DNA of 64,000 bases from Catalinimonas niigatensis (GCF_030506285.1 NZ_CP119422.1:5567501-5631500); one strand, 5' to 3'; positions 53,775-61,632 are shown, counted from the stretch's first letter. Numbers and translations: made by a program. The notes: generated from the letters alone by a model not told the origin.

Positions 53775-54830
53775 ATGCTTGCACCAGTTATCAAATACGC
53801 TATCAATAAGGCAAAGAGGAATAAGTACATACAACATCTGTTTGAAGCCCCTTTTGAGCTGGATAAGTTGGATAAGATCGGGGAGTTTACCGATTCTTAT
53901 GGCAATACCTTTAGGCTTCTGGGCGGACTCAGGACAAAGATAAAGCCAGGTTGGGAAAGGATGTTGAGATCTGAAAAAACAAAAATCACCTCTGATTACC
54001 TTTCAAGACAAAAGCAAAACGGCTTCATTGCTGCCAATAAAATGGTTCCTATGCTGAACGCTTTGGGGAAGTCCATAGAAAATAGTGATATCCTGGAAGT
54101 GGGTTGCCACTCAGGGGCTACTTCCTTTGCTATGGCAGATATGGGGGCAAACAAGGTAGTCGGAACGGAATTTTCTGGGTATAAAGTAGAGGCAGTGGAC
54201 ATGGAGCACGAAAATAATGAAGCCCGGCTCAATGAAGTAGATGATGATCTAAGGACCATCAGGACAAACCTTTCTCATCTGTTTAAGCAGGGGGGAAGAG
54301 TAAGTTTTGTAGATGATGATATTTGCGAGTCGGGCCTGGAGCACAATGCTTTTGATATCATCAGTAGTTGGGAAGTACTGGAGCATTTACATGATCCCGA
54401 AAAAGCTTTTCAGTCTATCTATGCCCTATTAAAGGAGGGTGGCATCAGCATACATGAGTACAATCCTTTTTTTTGCATCAACGGTGGACACAGTCTATGC
54501 ACTCTGGACTTTTTATGGGGGCATACTATGTTGCACGATGCGGATTTCTCAAGATATCTGGATGAAGTCAGGCCGCAGGAGAAAGAAAGGGCATTGTCAT
54601 TTTACAGAAAAGGCTTGAATAGAATGACCTTGCATGACATAAAAGGCCACATAGAGAAGTCCGGTCTAGAGATCATCTCTATGCTTCCCTTTACCAAAGA
54701 ACAGCACTTAAGAATGATAGATGAAAAAACCCTTAGCTTGAGCCAGATGCACTACCCGAATTTAACACTGCTGGATTTGGCTGCTCCCCGGGTCTTTGTA
54801 ATCGCAAGAAAACCCCGACACAGGGAGTAG
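53775..54830 (+). CDS. class I SAM-dependent methyltransferase
   Basis: 351 residues. The SAM-binding motif I is DILEVGCHSGATSFAMADMG; the next acidic strand is VVGTEFSGYKVEAVDMEH, and the post-motif region is FDIISSWEVLEHLHDPEKAF. The C-terminal half is less typical (HEYNPFFCINGGHSLCTLDF). The N-terminal 75 residues precede the Rossmann domain and are of unknown fold. The substrate cannot be read; the phrase EVLEHLHDPEKAF recurs in methyltransferases of envelope and surface-glycan loci. No such genes are adjacent. Confidence 0.8.
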   Translation: MLAPVIKYAINKAKRNKYIQHLFEAPFELDKLDKIGEFTDSYGNTFRLLGGLRTKIKPGWERMLRSEKTKITSDYLSRQKQNGFIAANKMVPMLNALGKSIENSDILEVGCHSGATSFAMADMGANKVVGTEFSGYKVEAVDMEHENNEARLNEVDDDLRTIRTNLSHLFKQGGRVSFVDDDICESGLEHNAFDIISSWEVLEHLHDPEKAFQSIYALLKEGGISIHEYNPFFCINGGHSLCTLDFLWGHTMLHDADFSRYLDEVRPQEKERALSFYRKGLNRMTLHDIKGHIEKSGLEIISMLPFTKEQHLRMIDEKTLSLSQMHYPNLTLLDLAAPRVFVIARKPRHRE

Positions 54831-55232
54831 AAGGCATGAGAGAAACAGACTGACTCCATCCTACTAATGTAGTAGTAATAAATTACGGGCCGGAGGCCCT
54901 TGCGTATAGTCGTCACTCGTCGGAGCCGAGCGACTGTAAGGCGCTTTCCAGTCGCTCGATTCCGACCGACCGGGCTGCTGGAGCAGTGACCAATATCTGC
55001 AAGGACCTCAGGCCCGATCTACCTCAAAATATGTTGACAAGCCAACAGCCTTAGGCATATTATATCGGCTTTCTCTAATCTCTGCTTACCCTACTCCTCG
55101 CTGTATCTTGGCTTTGACAAAAGAGGGTATACCGCTGATCAATTTACATGCAATGGAAAAGAGGAGCGGAAATAATTGAAGACAGAATGTGTAAGTCAGT
55201 CAACTAGCAAACTGTAATTTGCGCTGGAGCTA
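54831..55232. other. 402-bp intergenic region containing a large palindrome
   Basis: Gap between the converging methyltransferase and WrbA-like genes. It holds the G+C-rich 131-bp imperfect palindrome described separately (54886-55016). The remainder is ordinary intergenic sequence without useful frames. Confidence 0.7.
54886..55016. repeat. 131-bp G+C-rich imperfect palindrome with nested hairpins
   Basis: Outer arms 54886-54903 and 54999-55016 pair over 18 bp with two mismatches (CGGGCC.GAGG.CC.TTGC). Inner arms 54920-54936 and 54949-54965 pair over 17 bp with two mismatches (TCGGA..CGAGCGACTG) around a 12-nt loop. GTCACT occurs in register in both arms. The right arm holds a separate side hairpin CTGCT-GG-AGCAG at 54975-54986. 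The composition is clearly richer in G+C than the flanks. It could be a structured RNA, a miniature mobile element or a REP-type element; no transposase is nearby. Confidence 0.75.
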
Positions 55233-55847
55233 CTACTGACTCACTAAGCGTGAGCCAATGTCTATGGTACGTTTGACCTGATGCTCTACCGCTGCTTTGA
55301 TTTTGTCTTCATCTTTGATATTACCTTCCATGTCCACCGTAGCACTGGCTCCGGCAGGGTTGCCGCCCGCTGCAAAAATCTCATCGGCGGTATAGCCGGC
55401 AGGCACAATCACACAACCCCAGTGAATCATGGTTTTGTACAAAGCCTGTAGGGTGGTTTCCTGTCCACCGTGAGGGTTCATGGCGCTGCTGAGGCCACTG
55501 ACTACCTTATTGGCCAGTTTGCCCTGGAACCAGAGTCCGCCGGTGGTATCAAAGAAGGACTGTACCTGTGAGGGCAGGTTGCCATAACGGGTAGGCACGC
55601 TGAAAATCAGGATGTCTGCCCATTCCAGATCGTCTAGCGTAGCTTCCGTTTCCTGTTTGGCAATGGTTTCTCTGAATTTTTTCCAGCCCTCGTTGCCTTC
55701 TATGGCTGCCTGAGGGGCTGTTTCTTTGACTATCAGTCGCTTAACCTCTACGCCACTGCTTTCAGCGGCAGCTTCCGCCCATTTGGACATGGTATAATTG
55801 GCTCCGGTAGAGCTATAGTAGATGATTGCAAGTTTTACTTTACGCAT
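55233..55847 (-). CDS. wrbA: WrbA-family NAD(P)H:quinone oxidoreductase
   Basis: 204 residues. Flavodoxin-like fold with the FMN phosphate loop IYYSSTGANYTMSKWAEAA and the WrbA region FSVPTRYGNLPSQVQSFFDT, followed by GLSSAMNPHGGQETTLQALY and the C-terminal MIHWGCVIVPAGYTADEIF. WrbA enzymes reduce quinones by two electrons with NAD(P)H and protect from redox cycling. It has no signal peptide. Standing alone and with a long upstream region, regulation is not evident. Confidence 0.88.
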   Translation of the reverse strand: MRKVKLAIIYYSSTGANYTMSKWAEAAAESSGVEVKRLIVKETAPQAAIEGNEGWKKFRETIAKQETEATLDDLEWADILIFSVPTRYGNLPSQVQSFFDTTGGLWFQGKLANKVVSGLSSAMNPHGGQETTLQALYKTMIHWGCVIVPAGYTADEIFAAGGNPAGASATVDMEGNIKDEDKIKAAVEHQVKRTIDIGSRLVSQ

Positions 55848-56019
55848 GGTTCATTCAGTTTTGGTGAATTTATTATATGTTGCTACATCTAATAAACCAT
55901 GAGTCAGCAAAATGTTTAAAGTTTAAGCACTAAGCCGGACAGTACAAGGGTGTGTTACCCCTTACTCCGCCCTGAAAAAAAGCACTACTTATACCCCCAT
56001 CAGGACAGCCCCGGCTTGC

Positions 56020-56115
56020 CTTCCAGCTCCCAACTTCTGACTGTTCAAACTCCCGACTCCCGTCTCCCAACTTCCCTCTCCCAGCTTCTGACTTCGGTCT
56101 TCTGGCTTCCCTCTT
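56020..56115. repeat. degenerate pyrimidine-rich simple repeat
   Basis: Imperfect repetition of short units resembling CTCCCAACTTCTGACT over about 90 bp downstream of the minus-strand gene ending at 56117. A frame across it on the plus strand is an artefact of the repeat. It may affect transcript ends; no hairpin is evident. Confidence 0.5.
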
Positions 56116-56116
56116 C

Positions 56117-56767
56117 TTACACCTTCGCTTTGACGACGATTCCCAGCGCTTCCATCAGCTGAGGACTGTCTTTCAGGGCAATGCGGGCAATGTAGCGGAA
56201 GTCTTTCATCCAGTCTTTGAGGGCTTTGACCGAGGCATTGCGCATACGGGTGGCCTCTTCGGCCTCTCCTTTGCGCATGATGCGCCGGTTGCGGGCATCG
56301 GCAACAGCCTGTATCATGGCGGTAGTTTGTGCCAGCACTTCGGGGGTAAGACCCTGAGCCGCCAGCACATTGGCATACTCTTCCACTTTGGCATAGAAGA
56401 AGCTGGCTTGCTGCACCCATACATTGACACTCCGGGAGACAGCTTTCACATTGAACTTGGCCAGTACGGCAGGCTCTTTTCTGAACACATACTTTACCGT
56501 AGCCACATGGTCCAGAAAGGTGTTGTAAGTCTCCTGCTCCTGTGCTTTGAGGTGGCTGGCAATCTCCTGTTTGTCTCCATAGAGATTGATCATCTGGTTC
56601 TGCCAGTTTTTGGCTTCGGTCAGCAGACCGTCACCTTCCAGAAAACGCTTGGGGTTGTAGCCATGCAATCCCATCTTCTTCTGTATTGCCTGCTGCTCCG
56701 TACCGTTTTTGATGTACCTGTCGGCCTCTTCAAACAGGCGGGACAACATCACCATATTCTTTTTCAT
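56117..56767 (-). CDS. unknown all-helical protein
   Basis: 216 residues, no signal peptide, entirely helical and rich in Lys, Gln and Ala. Long amphipathic stretches include LFEEADRYIKNGTEQQAIQK, LKAQEQETYNTFLDHVATVK and TRMRNASVKALKDWMKDFRY, suggesting a helical bundle or coiled coil. No known family motif is recognised. It stands alone between structured or repetitive non-coding stretches. A DNA- or RNA-associated or structural role is possible but not supported by any motif. Confidence 0.6.
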   Translation of the reverse strand: MKKNMVMLSRLFEEADRYIKNGTEQQAIQKKMGLHGYNPKRFLEGDGLLTEAKNWQNQMINLYGDKQEIASHLKAQEQETYNTFLDHVATVKYVFRKEPAVLAKFNVKAVSRSVNVWVQQASFFYAKVEEYANVLAAQGLTPEVLAQTTAMIQAVADARNRRIMRKGEAEEATRMRNASVKALKDWMKDFRYIARIALKDSPQLMEALGIVVKAKV

Positions 56768-57448
56768 AATTTTTATTTTTACACCAAGTTAAGTAAGAAT
56801 GCATATGTATGCCTTTTGGATTGCTAAGTATTATTACGTTTGTTGTATTTGTCATCACTGTATAGAAAAGCGCTCATATGTGCCCAAACTGCTGAAAATC
56901 ATGAAGATAAAAATTACGAAATATGAGCAAACCTTACTGTAAGTACAGGTTGCAGTAACAAAATGTGTATAAACATTACGGTAAGCAGACATTCAAGCTA
57001 CTAAACACACTATAAACAGGGCTGTTGACTGGCATTTAGGTGGGTTAAACCGGGCTGAAACTGACAAACTGGCACATTTTATTCACTTGATACCCTACTA
57101 ACAGCGCTGTTTGCCCACATGAAAGTAACAAAATGTCTGCTTGCAGTGGCTGCAAGGGAGTATAAAGTAAGTTGAGTGTCAGTTGACTATTTCTGCTTTG
57201 AAGCTTGAAGTCCTTTACCCTGCCTTTACAAAGAGCGTTAGTGTATAGTCTCTCTTTCTGTGACCTGGTTTTGACCAGTAATAGCAAAAGTCAGTGGTGA
57301 CCCGGTCAGAGACACAGATCAAGGAGAGAGAACCAGCTGGTTGAAGCCCTACAAATACTCTTGTAAACTGCGTCCATACCCCCTATATTGCAGTACAGCT
57401 GCTACTGTAGCAGCTATACAAGAGTTGGCAACAACCTGAAAAAACTGA
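56768..57448. other. 680-bp non-coding region with repeats and hairpins
   Basis: No convincing gene. Contents: a 13-bp direct repeat AGTAACAAAATGT at 56954-56966 and 57124-57136; inverted TTACTG/CAGTAA near 56934-56958; palindrome AACAGCGCTGTT at 57100-57111; hairpin AGCTGCTA-CTG-TAGCAGCT at 57397-57415. The last 30 bp (TATACAA..GTTGGCAACAAC at 57415-57435) resemble the right end of the palindromic element at 58606-58806 and mark the left limit of the accessory segment. Confidence 0.55.
57397..57415. repeat. 8-bp perfect hairpin AGCTGCTA/TAGCAGCT
   Basis: Stem with a 3-nt loop (CTG), 34 bp before the ATG of the TIR-like gene. It could be part of a leader or of the cassette boundary. Confidence 0.5.
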
Positions 57449-58597
57449 ATGAAAAAATCAATCTTCTATTCTTGGCAATCAGATTCTCCGAATAACAAGA
57501 ATCGGAGTTTTATTGAAGATTGTATCAAAATAGCAATTAAAGAAATACAATCGGACAAAATCAATTTAGATGTTGCGATAGATAGAGACACGAAAGATGC
57601 TACAGGAACGCCAGATATAGCTTCTACTATTTTCTCAAAAATTGACAACACCTCTATTTTCATAGCAGACATAAGTTTCATTAATCCTGATTATAAAGGA
57701 AGAAAAATACCAAATCCAAATGTGTTGGTTGAACTTGGATACGCTGCAAAAACAATTGGATGGGAGAATATTATTTGCGTTTTCAACACAGAATTCGGAA
57801 TAGTAGAAGATTTACCATTTGATTTACGATTTAGACGTCCATTAACTTATAAAATTGAGAACCCGAAAAACAAAAGTAAAGACAGAGAAAACTTATCAAA
57901 AATATTGCAGACTGCTATTAAATCAATAATAAATAAAGAATCTGCTAAAGATGAAATTCGTAATTACATTAAACAACAAGTTGACAAAGAAATCCTAACT
58001 ATTTGTAATCACTCTTTCAAGATTTTTTATGGTTATGACAAACCTTATTCTTTAGACGAAATTTGGAAAATGTTAAGTTTGACCGAGGAAGAAATGAAAG
58101 TACATTTGTTTGAACAAAAACATCTTGGATTTACTGTTCTAAAAGATTGGAGAGATTATATGACTAAAATTGAGAATATAATGAATCAACCATTTTTTAC
58201 TCAAAATGCAGAGCCAAAATATGTTAGCTCTTTAATCAAAGTTGTTCGGAGTTTAGAAATTATTTGCACAGTTTATTCTCGAAAAAACCTATTTACAAAT
58301 ACAGGTCAAAGTACGAAAGAATATAAAGTTATAGATGGAAAAGAAATGAATCCGGACAATCCGAAAGATGGTTACATTCTATTGCGAAATATTGATAAAG
58401 AAGGACACGGAATTGTAATTGACTTTGGTACAATACGAAAATATAATGTCAAAAATTGTCTTGACTTTCTGACTATTGGTGGAGATAATTTTTCAGGTTG
58501 GATTTTCGGGATACACGATGTTTTTAAAAGTATTGAAGGTTGGATAGAGAATACTGGAAACAATTTAATTATTGACCCATTGACATTTAGAACGTGA
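57449..58597 (+). CDS. TIR-like/nucleoside deoxyribosyltransferase-fold protein with unknown C-terminal domain
   Basis: 382 residues, no signal peptide. The N-terminal about 165 residues have a TIR-like (STALD-type) pattern: SIFYSWQSDSPNNKNRSFIE on strand 1, then TPDIASTIFSKIDNTSIFIA, and the loop with NPNVLVELGYAAKTIGWENI, whose Glu is the usual catalytic position of NAD(P)-cleaving or nucleoside-hydrolysing members. The C-terminal 200 residues are mixed helix and strand (YSLDEIWKMLSLTEEEMKVH, VRSLEIICTVYSRKNLF, KEGHGIVIDFGTIRKYN) and are not recognised. The gene is far more A+T-rich than its neighbours, as expected for acquired DNA. A role in phage defence, by NAD depletion after sensing, is inference from the fold and context. 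Confidence 0.65.
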   Translation: MKKSIFYSWQSDSPNNKNRSFIEDCIKIAIKEIQSDKINLDVAIDRDTKDATGTPDIASTIFSKIDNTSIFIADISFINPDYKGRKIPNPNVLVELGYAAKTIGWENIICVFNTEFGIVEDLPFDLRFRRPLTYKIENPKNKSKDRENLSKILQTAIKSIINKESAKDEIRNYIKQQVDKEILTICNHSFKIFYGYDKPYSLDEIWKMLSLTEEEMKVHLFEQKHLGFTVLKDWRDYMTKIENIMNQPFFTQNAEPKYVSSLIKVVRSLEIICTVYSRKNLFTNTGQSTKEYKVIDGKEMNPDNPKDGYILLRNIDKEGHGIVIDFGTIRKYNVKNCLDFLTIGGDNFSGWIFGIHDVFKSIEGWIENTGNNLIIDPLTFRT

Positions 58598-58924
58598 AAA
58601 AGGCAGTTGCCAACAACGTATATAAAACATAGCTAATATAGGCTTTAAGAGAGGTTTTTTGCCTGTTTATAAAGTCCGCCAAATTTAAAAATTTGGCTTT
58701 TAGTAAATAAAGATAAAAAGAAAAATTTAAAAATTTGGCTCGTGTATAATCCGAAAATTTAGCGTCTATTTACACGCTACGTTTCATATACAAAACCGTT
58801 GGTGGTAATTCCTCCTATTAAGAAAATCAGTACCTATCAATGAAGTAGCAAATAGTAATTGTCTAATAAATTTATTGTGCTTTAACTGACTTTAGTCAGC
58901 ATTGTAGAACGAAACCCAAAACCT
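58598..58924. other. 326-bp intergenic region holding a palindromic attC-like element and a regulator-site hairpin
   Basis: Almost all of it is the palindromic element at 58606-58806. The rest, before the AraC-like gene, contains hairpin CTGAC-TTTA-GTCAG at 58886-58899, a possible regulator site. Confidence 0.6.
58606..58806. repeat. 200-bp palindromic element resembling an integron-type recombination site
   Basis: Left arm 58606-58633 (GCCAACAACGTATATAAAAC, then ATAGC) and the reverse complement of right arm 58776-58806 (CCAACGGTTTTGTATATGAA, then ACGTAGC) share 13 of 15 bases at TATATNAAACNTAGC and both carry CCAAC at their outer end. Inside: perfect palindrome GCCAAATTT-AA-AAATTTGGC at 58678-58697; an 18-bp direct repeat (58681-58698 and 58723-58740); and CGTGTA/TACACG at 58741 and 58771. 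Imperfectly paired arms with CCAAC/GTTGG ends are the architecture of attC sites. It directly follows the TIR-like gene. Confidence 0.7.
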
Positions 58925-59659
58925 ATGGAATACAGAGAAATAAAACCCTGCAAAGAGTTAGAAGCCTTTATTCATTCCTATTGGGAATTGAAAGGAGACA
59001 GGTTCGACAGACAATGGGAGCGAAATTTTCCAGATGGATGCGCAGGCTTAGTAATGAATTTGGGAGATACTTGTTTGACAGATAATGGCTCGGTTTCTAT
59101 GGAGTTTGGGAAAACTTATGTGGTAGGTGCAATGACTTCATTTAAAGACAGTTTTATAGACAGCAACACACATTTATTAGGAGTTTGTCTCAAACCTGCA
59201 ACTTTTGCAAAGTTCTATCATTATGTAGCACAAAATGAATTGATCAACAACACTGTTGAGATTGAAAAATCCAATGCATTTGATGTTGACAAAACCTTAA
59301 AAGACCCTATTTATCATTTCAATCAATTTTTTACAAATAGAATTAACAGCAAGAAGAATCAGCTACAATCAGTAATCAATGATATCCATTCTTCAAATGG
59401 GCAATTAAGTATTTATGAACTTTCAAAACGACATTACACAAGTGTGCGGCAGTTGGAACGAAATTTTAAAACGAACATAGGAATTTCACCAAAACAATAT
59501 TCCAATATTATTCGCTTTCAAAATGCTTTGAGCATCATTAGAAACTCAAGCGAAAGCCGAAGTTTGTTAGATATTGCTTTTGAATGCGGCTTTTATGACC
59601 ATTCACATCTTACCAACGAAATCAAGCGAAATACAGGACTTTCACCATCGGAACTTTAA
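58925..59659 (+). CDS. AraC-family regulator with DUF6597-like N-terminus
   Basis: 244 residues. The N-terminal 110 residues are of the type common in short Bacteroidota AraC proteins (KPCKELEAFIHSYWELKGDR, FPDGCAGLVMNLGDTCLTDN). The C-terminal helix-turn-helix pair is LSIYELSKRHYTSVRQLERN and LLDIAFECGFYDHSHLTNEI, ending TGLSPSEL. It probably regulates the DHFR-like gene 72 bp downstream on the same strand. Base composition is A+T-rich like the neighbouring cassette gene. Confidence 0.85.
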   Translation: MEYREIKPCKELEAFIHSYWELKGDRFDRQWERNFPDGCAGLVMNLGDTCLTDNGSVSMEFGKTYVVGAMTSFKDSFIDSNTHLLGVCLKPATFAKFYHYVAQNELINNTVEIEKSNAFDVDKTLKDPIYHFNQFFTNRINSKKNQLQSVINDIHSSNGQLSIYELSKRHYTSVRQLERNFKTNIGISPKQYSNIIRFQNALSIIRNSSESRSLLDIAFECGFYDHSHLTNEIKRNTGLSPSEL

Positions 59660-59699
59660 TTTGTCGTTTTTTTCCAAAGCAGTAATGAGTGGTCCAAAT

Positions 59700-59707
59700 T
59701 AATTTTG
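59700..59707 (+). promoter_or_regulatory. possible -7 promoter box of the DHFR-like gene
   Basis: TAATTTTG fits TANNTTTG, 24 bases before the ATG at 59732. No good -33 TTTG at standard spacing; tentative. Confidence 0.3.
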
Positions 59708-59731
59708 CAGAAACTTTAAAATATAAAACGA

Positions 59732-60265
59732 ATGCGAAAATTATCACTCTTCATTGCGACAAGTTTGGACGGGTACATTGCAAAACCTAATGATGACCTT
59801 AGCTTCTTGAAATTAGTAGAAAAAGAAGGTGAAGATTATGGTTATGTGAAGTTTACAGAGACCATAGATACTTTAATTATTGGTAGAAAAACCTATAGTT
59901 ATGTAGTCAAAGAAATCGGTGCATCTCATTATGACAATGGGGAAAGAGAGGTATATGTAATTACAAGAACTGAAAGACCAAGTGTTGGCAAAATAAAGTT
60001 CTATACCGGAAATCTAACGGAATTAGTGCATAAACTAAAAAGCGAAAACGGAAAAAATATCTATTGTGACGGAGGAGCAGAGATAATCAATGAACTTTTA
60101 AGAAATGACTTGATTGATGATTTTATTATTTCAGTCATTCCTGTATTGTTAGGTAATGGAACAAGACTATTTAAAGATGGGCGACCTGAACAATTACTTG
60201 AATTTGTGACTGCAAAAACATTTGATACAGGATTAACACAGTTACATTACAAACGAAAAAAATAA
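59732..60265 (+). CDS. dihydrofolate reductase-family protein (RibD C-terminal-like)
   Basis: 177 residues, cytoplasmic. Start LSLFIATSLDGYIAKPNDDL and the NADPH region IDTLIIGRKTYSYVV, then YCDGGAEIINELLRNDLIDD and ISVIPVLLGNGTRLFKDG match the DHFR/RibD-C fold subgroup YwjB/YyaP. It is not a housekeeping DHFR: the substrate-binding residues of FolA are not evident. Reduction of an unknown pterin-like or nitro compound is possible. It is the last gene of the accessory segment. Confidence 0.88.
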   Translation: MRKLSLFIATSLDGYIAKPNDDLSFLKLVEKEGEDYGYVKFTETIDTLIIGRKTYSYVVKEIGASHYDNGEREVYVITRTERPSVGKIKFYTGNLTELVHKLKSENGKNIYCDGGAEIINELLRNDLIDDFIISVIPVLLGNGTRLFKDGRPEQLLEFVTAKTFDTGLTQLHYKRKK

Positions 60266-60621
60266 ACAACGAACCGCCAACATTGGCTATACGTAATCTG
60301 AGATAAAGTGCTCGCTCCGTGGTTTGTTTCTCCACCTAAAGTATATACACAAATATGAAGTTCGGATGAATGGTTTTAAGACTTGATTTAAACACTCTTA
60401 TTGGCATTTTATCAAAAGTTTGCCAGGGCTTCAGATTTATGCATGCTATAAATAACTACCTGAAGATTAATCATTTATAAAGATGTGTATATACTTTAGG
60501 TCCCATAATAAACCGCTCTATCCTTTTTTCTCTAACAAACTGCTTGCAAAAGGTCTGTGATGAGCACGGGGTGCCCCGCACAGACTTTGGAGAAGTCTTT
60601 CATGGATATCAGCCATGAGTA
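60266..60621. other. 356-bp intergenic region with cassette-end-like motif and nested hairpins
   Basis: Begins with GCCAA-CA-TTGGC at 60276-60287, which resembles the outer end of the palindromic element at 58606 and may mark the right limit of the accessory segment. Near its other end lies a nested set of hairpins (60553-60600). Otherwise no gene is visible; a frame from 60557 is the antisense of the convergent gene. Confidence 0.5.
60553..60600 (-). terminator. nested, mutually exclusive hairpins at the 3' end of the gene at 60622
   Basis: GTCTGTG (60553-60559) pairs with CACAGAC (60579-60585), with CGGGG-TG-CCCCG (60567-60578) on the inside. AGACTT (60582-60587) can instead pair with AAGTCT (60593-60598). 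The two folds exclude each other. On the minus strand this lies just downstream of the gene ending at 60622 and may terminate it, although only a short T-run follows. Confidence 0.4.
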
Positions 60622-61632
60622 TCAGGGAGCATATTCAAAAGGCAATAAGTCACCTACTCTCTGCCGGGCCATCTTGCCTTCCCAAAAGAGGCCTTTCGGG
60701 TCAAAAAAGCCATTCTCTTTGAAAAGAATGGAGCTGTCACCATGAAAACCGATATAGCTGATTTCGTTGAGATGATTAATCTCCAGGGGGCATGCAGGAA
60801 GTAGGTACTTTACTTCTTCACTTCCTGCATCCTTATTTTCTGTGACAGTGAGCAGCCGGGATGAGAGTCGCTCTCCGTTTTTCTGGTTCATCACACGGAA
60901 ATCTTCTTTTTGGAGCTGATGGTTCCATAAAGCCCTGAAAAAGTGCATTCGTGAACCTTGATAGGCCTTTGCTCTTCTCTTGTTTACCCTCCTTAACGCT
61001 CTTCCGGAGAGCGTGGTATCTTCTTCAAACACAGAGTTTCCCTGATAATACAAATTGTCTTCACTTTTCTTGAACGCATCCAGAAAGTAGGTGATTTTGT
61101 ATCCGAGGGCATGATTATGGATAACCAACGGCTTTTCAGAAAAAGCTTCCAGTGTAGCGGTCGATTTGAAAAATACCAGACTTAGGTCATCGGGATTTTC
61201 AATACTGCATTGCCTGGCATGAAACGAACGGCCCAGAAATTCCTGTTTGAATAGCTTCCACTTTTTTCTCCAGGGCATATCATCCGGCTCTACAATCACC
61301 TCTCTCAAATAGTGGAGTTGGGGTCTTAAGTAAATCCTGTAAAACCTGCCAGGGCTATACTCCTCAATCAATAGGGATTCATAGCCTACACAACTGACGA
61401 CAATAGCTTGCCCCTGGTAGCCTTTGGTATTCAGCTCAAAATGGCCATCTAGGTTTGAGGTGGTTCCTGTATATGAAGCATTGAAATACACATTGGCAAA
61501 AGCCACAGTACTATCTGTCATATAATCCAGTATCTCACCTTTAAGAATCTGGGCATGCATTTCACCCAATGAAAGTATCAGTACAACTATAGTCTTGAGA
61601 AAATGTCCTTTTATCAGAATAGTTGTAGTCAT
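60622..61632 (-). CDS. carboxypeptidase-regulatory-domain outer-membrane-associated protein
   Basis: 336 residues with an N-terminal signal (FLKTIVVLILSLGEMHAQ). A carboxypeptidase-regulatory-like domain follows (about 30-105; KGEILDYMTDSTVAFANVYF, then TGTTSNLDGHFELNTKGYQG) with the LREVIVEPDDMP link seen in TonB-receptor relatives. The C-terminal 220 residues are beta-rich and not recognised; no plug or barrel is present, so it is not a receptor. Similar proteins are common in Cytophagales and function is unknown. It is downstream of hisC on the same strand but has its own gap and probably its own promoter. Confidence 0.7.
   Translation of the reverse strand: MTTTILIKGHFLKTIVVLILSLGEMHAQILKGEILDYMTDSTVAFANVYFNASYTGTTSNLDGHFELNTKGYQGQAIVVSCVGYESLLIEEYSPGRFYRIYLRPQLHYLREVIVEPDDMPWRKKWKLFKQEFLGRSFHARQCSIENPDDLSLVFFKSTATLEAFSEKPLVIHNHALGYKITYFLDAFKKSEDNLYYQGNSVFEEDTTLSGRALRRVNKRRAKAYQGSRMHFFRALWNHQLQKEDFRVMNQKNGERLSSRLLTVTENKDAGSEEVKYLLPACPLEINHLNEISYIGFHGDSSILFKENGFFDPKGLFWEGKMARQRVGDLLPFEYAP

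Noticed and set aside
54886-55016. tRNA gene or tmRNA
   Set aside because: The branched fold lacks a T-loop GTTCRANNC motif, an anticodon arm of tRNA size and a CCA-compatible acceptor end.
55950-56162. 70-codon plus-strand frame rich in Ser/Leu/Pro
   Set aside because: It is produced by a pyrimidine-rich simple repeat and the antisense of the gene at 56117.
57045-57287. 80-codon minus-strand frame in the non-coding region
   Set aside because: Irregular composition with no recognisable domain or signal; the region looks structured rather than coding.
60557-60745. 62-codon plus-strand frame
   Set aside because: Mostly antisense to the carboxypeptidase-regulatory-domain gene; no independent coding signal.
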